This document shows positions 1 through 7,267 of a DNA stretch of 12,359 nucleotides, one piece after another; the first letter of the stretch is position 1, and each line of letters begins with the position of its first letter. The position numbers were made by a program, and so were the translations under genes. The notes beneath the pieces are model-generated. The model made no database searches and was not told the DNA's origin. It worked only from the letters and a program-made list of their open reading frames with translations. The DNA comes from CAYMAX01 sp964388595 (GTDB lineage: Bacteria > Bacteroidota > Bacteroidia > Bacteroidales > UBA932): assembly GCA_964388595.1 (NCBI GenBank), contig CAYMAX010000040.1, forward strand, positions 1 through 12,359, given 5' to 3'.

Positions 1-274
1 GACGTGCAGCAGAATCGTGATTGCCGGCGATGATGATTATCTGCAGCTCAGGATTGTCTTGAGTCACATTGTGAAGGAATTCGTAATACATCCGCTGCGA
101 CTGTGCAGAGGGGTTGGGATTGTCGAAAACATCTCCGGAGATAAGAAGAACATCCACCTTGAGGTCCTTAATGCTTTTCAAAAGATAGGAGAGAAACATA
201 CGATGCTCCATCACTCTGTCAAAAGAGAAAAAAGTCTGTCCCAAATGCCAATCCGCTGTGTGAAGTATTCTCAT
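1..274 (-). CDS. sbcD: SbcD-like exonuclease subunit, N-terminal 91 residues (partial)
   Basis: This is the start of the nuclease subunit of the SbcCD (Mre11-Rad50-like) complex, which opens DNA hairpins and processes blocked ends together with the ATPase SbcC. Reading the minus strand from the ATG at 274 gives the calcineurin-like metallophosphoesterase motifs in family order: HTADWHLG at residues 5-12 (metal ligands D8 and H10), SGDVFD at 46-51 (D48), and AGNHDSAAR at 83-91 (N85, H86). The rest of the gene, and probably sbcC, lies beyond position 1. The gene diverges from the riboswitch and btuB; a possible -7 box sits at 318-325. The family assignment is secure from the motifs and their spacing. 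Whether the full gene is intact cannot be seen. Confidence 0.93.
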   Translation of the reverse strand, partial: MRILHTADWHLGQTFFSFDRVMEHRMFLSYLLKSIKDLKVDVLLISGDVFDNPNPSAQSQRMYYEFLHNVTQDNPELQIIIIAGNHDSAAR

Positions 275-317
275 ATGGATTTATCAATCTTTTGAACTTC
301 GAAATTACTAATAATTC

Positions 318-325
318 CAAAAATA
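318..325 (-). promoter_or_regulatory. Possible promoter -7 box for sbcD
   Basis: On the minus strand this reads TATTTTTG, matching the Bacteroidota -7 consensus TAnnTTTG. It would place the transcript start about 37 bases before the sbcD ATG. No TTTG is seen at the expected -33 distance, so this is a partial match only. Confidence 0.4.
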
Positions 326-348
326 AATTAGGATAATGGAAAATAGAT

Positions 349-356
349 TATATTTG
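349..356 (+). promoter_or_regulatory. Promoter -7 box for the riboswitch-btuB transcript
   Basis: TATATTTG matches the Bacteroidota -7 consensus TAnnTTTG. Transcription from it would begin at about 362-364, which is the first base of the riboswitch P1 helix. That agreement supports the box although no clear TTTG is found at -33. It is back-to-back with the sbcD box, so sbcD and btuB are divergently transcribed from a region of under 40 bases. Confidence 0.55.
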
Positions 357-361
357 TCGCC

Positions 362-567
362 GAGTTATGGTGCCGATTTCGGATAACGTCCGAAGTCAAT
401 AATAGGGAATCCGGTGCGAATCCGGTACTGTACCCGTAGCTGTGAGTTCCACATATTTTTCGGCTTTCTAAGCCACTGTCCATTTGAGGATGGGAAGGCG
501 CCGGAAAGGAACAAGTCAGAAAACCTGCCATCACTCTTGAACTTTGAGCTCTCGGGTAAAGATCTCA
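362..567 (+). promoter_or_regulatory. Cobalamin riboswitch (aptamer plus expression platform)
   Basis: This 5' leader RNA binds adenosyl- or related cobalamin and represses btuB when B12 is plentiful. The conserved core is visible: AATAGGGAATCCGGTGCGAA starting at 400, then the TACCCGTAGCTGTGAG block at 431-446, GCCACTG at 471-477, GGGAAGGCG at 492-500, and the B12 box AGTCAGAAAACCTGCC at 514-529. Helix P1 closes as GAGT and ATGG (362-365, 367-370) with CCAT and ACTC (528-531, 533-536), with one mismatch. Loop L5 (TACCCG, 431-436) is exactly complementary to CGGGTA (553-558) in the loop of a downstream hairpin, which is the known regulatory kissing loop of this class. The hairpin ends 16 bases before the btuB ATG, so control is probably at translation initiation. 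The core motifs are seen directly; the mechanism follows the family. Confidence 0.94.
545..567 (+). promoter_or_regulatory. P13 hairpin of the riboswitch expression platform
   Basis: The stem is TGAG-C-TCT (545-552) with AGA-T-CTCA (560-567), one C/T mismatch, and a seven-base loop CGGGTAA (553-559). Six loop bases, CGGGTA, are the exact complement of TACCCG in L5 of the aptamer. When cobalamin is bound the two loops should dock and hold the region just before the start codon out of reach of the ribosome. As an alternative, the 3' strand of P1 (ACTC, 533-536) could pair with GAGT at 575-578; that is only a possibility. There is no strong terminator stem with a long U run. Confidence 0.7.
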
Positions 568-583
568 CAAGAACGAGTTTTTA

Positions 584-2623
584 ATGGTCAATAGTCTTGT
601 TACCGGCAGATTGCGTTTAGTGCTATGCTTTTGTATAAGCATCATTCTCTCGTTGTGCACCATACCAATGGCTGCTCAAAACTTGCCAACATCTTATTGG
701 GAACCTGAGATAGACACTCTGCGGCCTGCCGTGATTACCTCCAACAAACAAACTTCTCCGGCCAGGACGACTTCTCCTGTCAATATCATAGATAAGGACC
801 GAATAGAACGTTTGGGGCTTCAGGAATTGACAGAAGTGATAAGAACTTTTTCCGGTGCGAGCATCAAGGATTATGGAGGACTTGGGGGGATAAAGACTGT
901 ATCCATCAGAAATCTTGGTTCACAGCACACAGCAGTTTGCTACGATGGGGTAAGCATCTCCAATGTTCAAAATGGTCAGATAGATATAGGAAGATTTTCC
1001 ATCGACAATGTAGAGAAGATATCTCTCTCCATAGGTCAGTCTGATGACATCTTTACAAGTGCCAGAATGTATGCCTCTGCCGGTGTATTGAATATCAAGA
1101 CAGTGCATCCTCATTTTGATGAAGATAAACCTGTCAACATCTCTGCCAAGATCCGCATCGCTTCTTTTGGCACTTATAATCCATTTCTGCTGTACGAACA
1201 GCGACTCTCTTCGAAATGGATACTGTCCGCTTCAGGGGACTGGCTTACCTCCAAAGGGGAGTATCCATTTACCATCCAAAATGGGGATTTGGTCACTAAA
1301 TACAAGCGCAGAAACAGCGATATCAATTCAGGCAGGGCAGAGCTGAATCTATTTGGTGACATGGGTAAAAGCGGACGTCTGTCGATAAAAGCCAATTGGT
1401 TGGGCTCTGTGCGCGGACTCCCGGGCTCTGTGGTACTTTATGATACGACAGCTTATGAACGCCTTTGGGACCAAATAGGATTTGCCAATGTCAGTTACGA
1501 CAACGACCTTGGCGAAAAATGGAAGATAGCTGCAAAAGTCAATTATCAATACGCCTGGAATAAATATCGTGACCAAAACGAGCAATACCCCGATGGATTG
1601 GTAGAAGACCAGTATACTCAGATGGAGTACTATGGCTCTCTATCGGCAATGTACTCTCCATTTGATTTTCTTCATTTTGCCGTGGCAGAGGATTTCTTCG
1701 TAAACACTCTGACTGCTACCATCCCGGAATGTCCGTTCCCCATCAGATATAGTTCACTCACTTCACTTTCAGCGCAGTACACGAGCAATCGGTTGACCGC
1801 TACTGTCAGCGCCCTCGGTACTTTTGTCAAAGAGACAGTGAAAGTGGGGGAGGCTGCATCTGATAAATGGAGGATATCTCCCGCCGCGAGCATATCTTTC
1901 AAATTGCTTTCAGACTACGATTTCAGAATTCGCGCCTCTTACAAGGACGGATTCCGCGTACCCACTTTCAACGATTTGTACTATGCACGTGTCGGTAACA
2001 GAAATCTTGCTCCGGAGAAAGCTTCTCAATTTAATCTGGGGCTGACTTGGAGCGGGCAGCTTCTCAATGGGGTGATAGATTACTCTCTCGTGACCATTGA
2101 CGGATACTATAATGGAGTGAGGGACAAGATAGTAGCTATTCCCACTATGTTTATCTGGAAGATGATAAATTACTCTCGAGTCGATATCGCCGGATTGGAT
2201 GTCAATGCTGCAATATCTTTCTCTCTACCCCATAAGATGTCAATAAATCTTTCCGGAAGTTATTCATATCAATATGCAGTAGATGCCACCGACCCGCAAT
2301 CCAAAACATATCATAATCAAATTCCCTACACCCCTGTTCATTCGGGGAACATATCTCTTTCCTGGACCAATAAATGGGTCAATATCTCATATCTGATGAC
2401 AGCAGTGGGAGAAAGATATTGTCTGCCTCAAAATATACCATCCAATCTCATAGAAGGGTATTTTGACCACACCATCTCTGCAAACCATACTTTCCATATA
2501 GGAAGATGTCAGTTGAAGCTGCTGGCTGAAGTACTCAATGTCGCAAATGCCCAATACGATATAATTAAATTTTATCCTATGCCCGGGCGTTCTTACAGAT
2601 TCACTTTGAAATTTACTTATTAA
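584..2623 (+). CDS. btuB: TonB-dependent outer membrane cobalamin receptor (BtuB family)
   Basis: This outer-membrane receptor imports cobalamin into the periplasm using TonB-ExbBD energy. The 679 residues fit the family, which is usually 600-700. A signal peptide occupies about residues 1-31 (basic start, hydrophobic core 11-29, AAQ). A degenerate TonB box may lie around DTLRPAVITSNK (44-55). The plug domain is at roughly 60-175, with SPVNIIDKDRIERLGLQEL and the conserved SIRNLGSQHTAVCYDGV (107-123). The rest is a beta-barrel ending in an alternating, aromatic-terminated strand, RFTLKFTY. It has no N-terminal carboxypeptidase-like extension, so it is not a SusC-type receptor. B12 specificity is inferred from the cobalamin riboswitch directly upstream and the BtuG-like gene 12 bases downstream, because receptors of this fold also carry siderophores or haem. 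The ATG at 584 is chosen because it starts the signal peptide and follows the riboswitch hairpin by 16 bases. Confidence 0.92.
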   Translation: MVNSLVTGRLRLVLCFCISIILSLCTIPMAAQNLPTSYWEPEIDTLRPAVITSNKQTSPARTTSPVNIIDKDRIERLGLQELTEVIRTFSGASIKDYGGLGGIKTVSIRNLGSQHTAVCYDGVSISNVQNGQIDIGRFSIDNVEKISLSIGQSDDIFTSARMYASAGVLNIKTVHPHFDEDKPVNISAKIRIASFGTYNPFLLYEQRLSSKWILSASGDWLTSKGEYPFTIQNGDLVTKYKRRNSDINSGRAELNLFGDMGKSGRLSIKANWLGSVRGLPGSVVLYDTTAYERLWDQIGFANVSYDNDLGEKWKIAAKVNYQYAWNKYRDQNEQYPDGLVEDQYTQMEYYGSLSAMYSPFDFLHFAVAEDFFVNTLTATIPECPFPIRYSSLTSLSAQYTSNRLTATVSALGTFVKETVKVGEAASDKWRISPAASISFKLLSDYDFRIRASYKDGFRVPTFNDLYYARVGNRNLAPEKASQFNLGLTWSGQLLNGVIDYSLVTIDGYYNGVRDKIVAIPTMFIWKMINYSRVDIAGLDVNAAISFSLPHKMSINLSGSYSYQYAVDATDPQSKTYHNQIPYTPVHSGNISLSWTNKWVNISYLMTAVGERYCLPQNIPSNLIEGYFDHTISANHTFHIGRCQLKLLAEVLNVANAQYDIIKFYPMPGRSYRFTLKFTY

Positions 2624-2635
2624 AATTATATCATT

Positions 2636-3712
2636 ATGAGAGTCAATCAATTATTATTAATCGCCGTTGCAGCTTCGTTGCTGTTAGTATCTTGTAATAA
2701 AAACAACCCTGACCCCGAACCGGTCAAAACAGTAGGTGTGTTTATTCTCAACAGCGGTAGCTTCGGATACAACAATGCCAACCTTGCAAGCTACGATTCT
2801 TCTACCGGAGAGGTGCAGTACGAGGTGTTTAAAAAACAAAACAACAAACTCATCGGAGATACAGGTCAGGATATGTTAATCTTCGGTTCCAAGATGTATA
2901 TCGCTTCATCTGGGTCCAAAGTTATATTTGTCACAGACCATACTGCCAAGATAGTCAAAGAGATTACCGTCAGCGGAACACTGAGCAATCTGTCTCCCCG
3001 CTATTTTACCACTTTTGGAGATAAGGTATATGTGACCTATTACGAAGGATACCTCGGACAGATAGACACTTCTTCTTTCGCTGTGACCACAGTCAAAGTG
3101 GGAGATAACCCTGAACAGGTGACAGCAGCCAATGGCAAACTTTATGTTGCCAATTCGGGAGGACTTAACTATCCCAACTATGGCAAAACAGTCTCGGTAG
3201 TGAACCCTTCGTCAATGTCCGTGACTAAGACTCTCAATGTCAGCGATAATCCTCAATATATTCTCACAGATTCTCAGAATGATGTCTACCTCATTTCCAC
3301 AGGGAACTATTATGATGTGCCAAGCAAACTTCAAAAGATAAATTCATCTACTGATGAAGTCTCAGTGATAGATGGAGTTGTTCCCACCTGGATGGCCAGA
3401 GGGGCAAATGACAAAATATACATTGTAAGCTCCTCATACGATGCCAATTGGAATGCTGTCGCTGTCATATATGTTTACGATGCCATAACAGATAAAATAG
3501 ATGGCAAATTCATCACAGATGAATCAGTAGTGGACAATGTCTATTCAATATCGGCAGATGAAGTGACAGGAAGAGTCTATATCGGCACTTCCGATTATGT
3601 CACCACAGGTGATATGTATATATACAATTCCAAAGGTCAATTTGTGAATAAATTCGACACTGGTGGAATAAATCCCATGGGTGCCTATTTCTTGACGAAT
3701 GTCGCGAATTGA
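2636..3712 (+). CDS. btuG: BtuG-like surface lipoprotein, YncE/DUF5074-type beta-propeller
   Basis: This is probably the surface cobalamin-binding partner of BtuB. In gut Bacteroides, BtuG proteins are propeller lipoproteins encoded beside btuB that bind B12 extremely tightly and pass it to the receptor. A lipoprotein signal peptide ends in the lipobox LLVSC, with lipidated C20, followed by a flexible, acidic NKNNPDPEP stretch. Repeating blade-like units follow, such as FGDKVYVTYYEGYLGQID (about 127-144), NGKLYVANSGG (166-176), NDVYLISTGNY (217-227), NDKIYIVSS (258-266) and TGRVYIGTSDY, which is the pattern of YncE/DUF5074 propellers. It starts 12 bases after btuB and so lies under the same riboswitch. 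The propeller and lipidation are well supported; B12 binding is inferred from gene order and family. A general cell-surface propeller of another role is possible. Confidence 0.78.
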   Translation: MRVNQLLLIAVAASLLLVSCNKNNPDPEPVKTVGVFILNSGSFGYNNANLASYDSSTGEVQYEVFKKQNNKLIGDTGQDMLIFGSKMYIASSGSKVIFVTDHTAKIVKEITVSGTLSNLSPRYFTTFGDKVYVTYYEGYLGQIDTSSFAVTTVKVGDNPEQVTAANGKLYVANSGGLNYPNYGKTVSVVNPSSMSVTKTLNVSDNPQYILTDSQNDVYLISTGNYYDVPSKLQKINSSTDEVSVIDGVVPTWMARGANDKIYIVSSSYDANWNAVAVIYVYDAITDKIDGKFITDESVVDNVYSISADEVTGRVYIGTSDYVTTGDMYIYNSKGQFVNKFDTGGINPMGAYFLTNVAN

Positions 3713-3726
3713 TCCGAAATAATGAT

Positions 3727-3734
3727 TAAATTTG
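3727..3734 (+). promoter_or_regulatory. Possible -7 box before the DUF362 gene
   Basis: TAAATTTG matches TAnnTTTG. It would start a transcript near 3741, between the upstream ATG at 3722 and the in-frame ATG at 3758, and therefore supports 3758 as the real start. The best -33 candidate (TTG at 3709-3711) is only 15 bases away, shorter than the usual 19-21, so the match is partial. Confidence 0.38.
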
Positions 3735-3757
3735 CGCCAGAGATATTCAATAATTCT

Positions 3758-4663
3758 ATGACGCAATCAAAAGTTTTTCTTACGAGAGAGATCTCTCCGA
3801 GATCCCTGGTCAAAATATACAAAGCACTTGATGTAAAGGCTGAGGGCCGGGTGGCTGTAAAAATTTCTACAGGCGAAGGAGATAATCCCAATTATCTCCA
3901 GCCTGCCCTCATCTCTGACCTTGTAGATGAAGTCCATGGTACGATAGTAGAGTGCCGCACTGCATACGAAGGGGATAGGATGAAGACAGAAGACCATTGG
4001 GGAGTGATACATCGTCATGGTTTCGATGCCATAGCACCGGTCGACCTGATGGATGAATATGACGAGATACGTATCCCTGTCAGAGACAAAACTCATTTGA
4101 AGTATGACATCGTCGGCGGGCATATGGCTCATTACGATTTTATGCTGGTGCTGAGCCATTTCAAAGGCCATCCCATGGGAGGTTATGGTGGGGCGCTTAA
4201 AAACCTGAGTATCGGCTGTGCAAGCAGTAACGGGAAAGCATACATCCATTCGGTTGGCAAGTTGCAAACTCCCGATAATCTGTGGGACCCGGAGAACATC
4301 AGTGATCAGGATGGTTTTCTGGAGAGTATGGCGGCCACTGCCCAGGCGGTCACAGATTATTTTAAAGCTGAGAGAGGAATTATTTTCATCAGCGTGATGA
4401 ATAATATGAGCATCGATTGTGACTGCGTAGCCCACCCGGAGCCTGTCAAACTTGAAGATTATGGTATTTTGGCGAGCCTCGACCCGGTAGCACTGGACAG
4501 AGCTTGCGTCGATATCATCAACAGTCAGAAAGTGACAGCAGTCAATGACCCGACAGACTTATTGGAACGTATAGACAAGCAACATGGCGTGCACACCATC
4601 GATTGGGCAGAGAAGATAGGACTTGGCAGCACCCGATATAAGATTGTAAATATCGACAAATAG
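3758..4663 (+). CDS. DUF362 domain protein (COG2768-like putative iron-sulfur centre protein)
   Basis: The function is unknown. The 301 residues from the chosen start carry DUF362 hallmarks: GRVAVKISTGEGDNPNYL near residues 30-47, the glycine-rich HFKGHPMGGYGGALKNLSIG (about 134-153), and the DCDC...SLDPVALDRAC region (about 220-250). Cysteines at about 66, 154, 221, 223 and 250 could bind metal, but there is no separate four-cysteine ferredoxin domain such as many DUF362 proteins have. No signal peptide is seen, so it is probably cytoplasmic. An in-frame ATG at 3722 would add 12 residues, but SKVFLTREISP just after the internal Met resembles the normal family start, and a -7 box lies between the two ATGs. 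The gene follows btuG with no clear terminator and precedes the kinase gene by 9 bases. A link to B12 or to redox chemistry is only suggested by position. Confidence 0.82.
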   Translation: MTQSKVFLTREISPRSLVKIYKALDVKAEGRVAVKISTGEGDNPNYLQPALISDLVDEVHGTIVECRTAYEGDRMKTEDHWGVIHRHGFDAIAPVDLMDEYDEIRIPVRDKTHLKYDIVGGHMAHYDFMLVLSHFKGHPMGGYGGALKNLSIGCASSNGKAYIHSVGKLQTPDNLWDPENISDQDGFLESMAATAQAVTDYFKAERGIIFISVMNNMSIDCDCVAHPEPVKLEDYGILASLDPVALDRACVDIINSQKVTAVNDPTDLLERIDKQHGVHTIDWAEKIGLGSTRYKIVNIDK

Positions 4664-4672
4664 ATAACGACT

Positions 4673-5287
4673 ATGCATATAGGTATCGCAGGCAATATTG
4701 GAAGTGGCAAGACTACTCTTACAGAGCTACTTGCAGCCCATTACGGATGGACTCCGAAGTATGAGGCAGTGACTCACAATCCATACCTCGAGGATTATTA
4801 TAAGGATATTCAGAGATGGTCTTACAACCTTGAAACCTACTTCCTGGCACAGCGTTTCAAAGATGTGCTCGAGATTTCCCATTCCAAAGATGTGATTATA
4901 CAGGATAGAACCATCTTGGAGGGAGTATATATTTTCGTTGCCTATAATAAGGATATGGGCAATCTTTCTGCTCGTGATTTTGATACATATATGACCCTTT
5001 TCGAGCAGATGATGTCTTTGGTCAAAGTGCCCGATTTACTCATTTATCTCAAGGCGTCAGTACCGCACCTTGTCTCCCAGATAGAGAAAAGAGGGAGGGA
5101 CTACGAGAAGAACATGAGCATAGATTATCTTGCTGGTCTCAACAAGCGTTATGACGAATGGATAGCACACTATAAAGGTCAGGTGCTTACCATAGATGTG
5201 GACCATCTTGACTATGCCAACAGACCTGATGATTTTGCCTCTATCACTGATAGGATAGACGCTCTTCTTTACGGACTTTTTAAATAG
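4673..5287 (+). CDS. Deoxynucleoside kinase (dNK family)
   Basis: This cytosolic salvage enzyme transfers phosphate from ATP to a deoxynucleoside, giving the monophosphate. The 204 residues match bacterial dAK/dGK-type enzymes. The P-loop GNIGSGKTT is at residues 7-15. The substrate and base region includes EAVTHNPYLEDYY, with Y27-to-Y43 aromatics, WSYNLETYFLAQRF follows (about 49-62), and the DRT form of the family DRS motif is in QDRTILEG (about 77-84). The arginine-rich lid KRGRDYEKNMSIDYL is near 138-152. The exact base preference (adenine, guanine or pyrimidine) cannot be read with confidence. The gene sits 9 bases after the DUF362 gene and 4 bases before the LysR gene, which suggests one transcript; no functional connection to either is obvious. 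Start choice is clear because the P-loop is at the N terminus. Confidence 0.92.
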   Translation: MHIGIAGNIGSGKTTLTELLAAHYGWTPKYEAVTHNPYLEDYYKDIQRWSYNLETYFLAQRFKDVLEISHSKDVIIQDRTILEGVYIFVAYNKDMGNLSARDFDTYMTLFEQMMSLVKVPDLLIYLKASVPHLVSQIEKRGRDYEKNMSIDYLAGLNKRYDEWIAHYKGQVLTIDVDHLDYANRPDDFASITDRIDALLYGLFK

Positions 5288-5291
5288 ATTT

Positions 5292-6188
5292 ATGTCAGAC
5301 TTCAGGCTTAGAGTTTTTATAAGTGTAGCCAGAAACCTCAGCTTCACTAAGGCTTCTAATGAGCTTCATATCTCCCAGCCCGCCATCAGCAGACATATCC
5401 ACGAACTCGAAGAACAGTATCATACATCCCTTTTCAATAGAGAAGGGATCAGTATTTCATTAACTCCTGCAGGAGAGTTGCTGCTTTCGCACGCTCTGCG
5501 CATTTCGGAAGACTACCAGCTTCTGGAGTTTGAAATGAACCAGTTGAACCAGAGTTTTGCCGGAGAACTTAAAATCGGAGCCAGCACCACTATAAGTCAG
5601 TACGTAATACCATCTCTGATATCACTTTTCTTCAAACGATATCCCGATATCAAAATAAACCTTCTGAGCGGCAACTCTGAGCATATCGAGAAGGCGCTGC
5701 ACGAAAAGAGAATAGATATTGGGTTTGTGGAGGGGAACCATATAGACTCCTCGCTGCATTATTCGGACTTTCTGGATGATGAAGTGGTCCTTATAACAAA
5801 CGCTAATGGGAAATATCGTGAATTGGACGAAGTTTCTCCGGAGCGTTTGTGCACCCTGCCGTTGGTCCTCCGCGAGCCCGGTTCCGGGACGTTAGAGGTA
5901 ATAGAAAATGCGCTCTCTTCAGTATCTGTCTCGCTTTCTTCGATGAATATAATTTTGAATCTTGGAAGTACGGAAAGTATTAAGAATTTCATTCTTCAGA
6001 CTGACACACTGGCACTTGTCTCCATCCGTTCTGTGCTTCGTGAGATAAAGGCAGGGGTGTTCAAAATCATAGATATCACCGGTCTTGACATTACCAGAAA
6101 ATTACGCTTCGTGTCAAATCTTGGGGGACTTAATCCTTTGGTGGAGAGATTTATTGAATTTGCAAAGAGCCATAAGGATTTGTTATAG
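5292..6188 (+). CDS. LysR-family transcriptional regulator
   Basis: This DNA-binding regulator has a winged helix-turn-helix in residues 1-60, including the LysR signature FTKASNELHISQPAISRHI (about 18-36) and the wing LTPAGELLL. The effector domain has a periplasmic-binding-protein fold at about 85-290, starting GELKIGASTTISQYVIP. The 298-residue length is typical. It lies four bases after the kinase stop codon, so it may be expressed from the upstream promoter, and 84 bases before a YeiH/UPF0324 membrane protein gene on the same strand. In enterobacteria the LysR regulator YeiE neighbours yeiH, and YeiE has been linked to sulfite response, so this protein may control the downstream gene with a sulfur oxyanion as effector. 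That is inference by neighbourhood; a CysB/Cbl-like role is the main alternative. Confidence 0.93.
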   Translation: MSDFRLRVFISVARNLSFTKASNELHISQPAISRHIHELEEQYHTSLFNREGISISLTPAGELLLSHALRISEDYQLLEFEMNQLNQSFAGELKIGASTTISQYVIPSLISLFFKRYPDIKINLLSGNSEHIEKALHEKRIDIGFVEGNHIDSSLHYSDFLDDEVVLITNANGKYRELDEVSPERLCTLPLVLREPGSGTLEVIENALSSVSVSLSSMNIILNLGSTESIKNFILQTDTLALVSIRSVLREIKAGVFKIIDITGLDITRKLRFVSNLGGLNPLVERFIEFAKSHKDLL

Positions 6189-6229
6189 GTCATAGACATT
6201 TTTGATGGTTTTATTCTTATTATGTGTTC

Positions 6230-6237
6230 TATCTTTG
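6230..6237 (+). promoter_or_regulatory. Promoter -7 box for the YeiH-family gene
   Basis: TATCTTTG matches TAnnTTTG and lies 35 bases before the ATG at 6273. A TTTG upstream is 25 bases away, outside the usual 19-21, so an activator such as the adjacent LysR protein could be needed; that is inference. No unambiguous T-N11-A LysR dyad was identified. Confidence 0.5.
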
Positions 6238-6272
6238 CCCCCGAAAATAATAACTGATAGCACAAACTTAAG

Positions 6273-7208
6273 ATGAAAGCATTAGCCTCAAAAGTACAGC
6301 CGTATAACAAATATTTCTTTATTCTGGCAGCGATTGGACTCACCTTTACCTCTCCGGCGTTGGGACTTCTGGGAGGCATCGTCTATGCGATGACACTCGA
6401 AAATCCTTTTCCTTTCCAATCAAAGAAAATTTCCAAAAAACTTCTTCAATATTCGGTCGTGGGACTTGGCTTCGGGATGAATTTGGAAGAGTCTCTCCAG
6501 TCAGGCAAGGAAGGCATGCTCATGACTATCGTCTCAGTGGCATCCATTATGGTCATCGGCTGGTTCATAGGAAAGCTCCTTAAACTTCCCAAAGGCACAT
6601 CGTATATGATCTCTGCAGGGACGGCTATCTGCGGAGGCAGTGCCATTGCTGCTGTCTCTCCACTTACCAAATCAAGCGAAAGTGAGATTTCTGTTTCTCT
6701 GGCCACTATTTTTATTCTTAATGCCATCGCCCTGTTTATTTTTCCCCCTATCGGAAGATGGCTGGGGATGACCGATATTCAGTTTGGCACATGGGCAGCC
6801 ATGGCGATTCACGATACCAGTTCTGTAGTAGGGGCAGGTGCCGCTTTCAGTGAGAAAGCCCTCCAAGTGGCGACCACCGTCAAACTCACCCGCGCATTAT
6901 GGATTATTCCCTTAGCCATAGTCACTACTTTTATCTTCAAGGACAAAAACTCCAAGATTTCCATTCCATGGTTTATCCTCTTCTTCGTCTTGGCAATGGT
7001 GGCAGGTACATATCTCCCCATACCCAAAGTAGTCATCACTTCTATAGTATGGCTGGCACGCAAAGCATTGGTTCTGACCCTCTTCCTTATCGGAGCAGGC
7101 CTTTCCCTCGAGACCATCCGTACAGTTGGTTTCCGCCCCATGATTCTCGGCCTCATCCTATGGGTTTTCATAGGCTGCACCTCTCTTGCAGTGATTATGA
7201 ATATGTAG
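6273..7208 (+). CDS. YeiH/UPF0324 family membrane protein, putative sulfate/sulfite exporter
   Basis: This polytopic inner-membrane protein belongs to the family annotated as putative sulfate exporter or YeiH. The 311 residues are mostly hydrophobic, with about nine or ten predicted membrane segments. Family signatures are GTAICGGSAIAAVSPL (about 111-126), MAIHDTSSVVGAGAAF (about 173-188), KLTRALWIIPLA (about 200-211) and the late segment LTLFLIGAGLSLE. It is preceded by its own -7 box and by a LysR gene, the same pairing seen for yeiE and yeiH. Transport of a sulfur oxyanion is a family-level suggestion and cannot be proved from sequence. An A/T-rich inverted repeat follows the stop codon. 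Confidence 0.9.
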   Translation: MKALASKVQPYNKYFFILAAIGLTFTSPALGLLGGIVYAMTLENPFPFQSKKISKKLLQYSVVGLGFGMNLEESLQSGKEGMLMTIVSVASIMVIGWFIGKLLKLPKGTSYMISAGTAICGGSAIAAVSPLTKSSESEISVSLATIFILNAIALFIFPPIGRWLGMTDIQFGTWAAMAIHDTSSVVGAGAAFSEKALQVATTVKLTRALWIIPLAIVTTFIFKDKNSKISIPWFILFFVLAMVAGTYLPIPKVVITSIVWLARKALVLTLFLIGAGLSLETIRTVGFRPMILGLILWVFIGCTSLAVIMNM

Positions 7209-7230
7209 TCCTCTTTTGTTGTGTTAAAAA

Positions 7231-7267
7231 ATCGCTTCGAGTCTTTATTGAATAAATAAAAAGCGAT
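7231..7267. terminator. Imperfect inverted repeat after the YeiH-family gene
   Basis: The outer arms are ATCGCTT (7231-7237) and AAGCGAT (7261-7267); the inner arms are TTTATT (7244-7249) and AATAAA (7255-7260). Six bases, CGAGTC, bulge on the 5' side. It could be a weak terminator for the upstream gene or an operator, because its right arm touches the -7 box of the next gene. It is A/T-rich and not followed by a clean T run. Confidence 0.3.

Noticed and set aside
17..295. Plus-strand reading frame opposite sbcD
   Set aside because: It is antisense to a frame that carries all the expected phosphoesterase motifs in order.
541..583. Rho-independent terminator in the btuB leader
   Set aside because: The hairpin at 545-567 is short, and the five T residues at 578-582 are separated from it by ten bases. 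Its loop matches L5, so the riboswitch hairpin explanation is better.
584..3712. SusC/SusD-type polysaccharide utilisation pair
   Set aside because: The receptor lacks the SusC N-terminal extension and length, the lipoprotein is a propeller and not a helical SusD, and a cobalamin riboswitch precedes them.
3767..4435. 222-codon minus-strand frame inside the DUF362 gene
   Set aside because: The plus strand has conserved DUF362 motifs over its full length; the antisense product resembles nothing and has no promoter.
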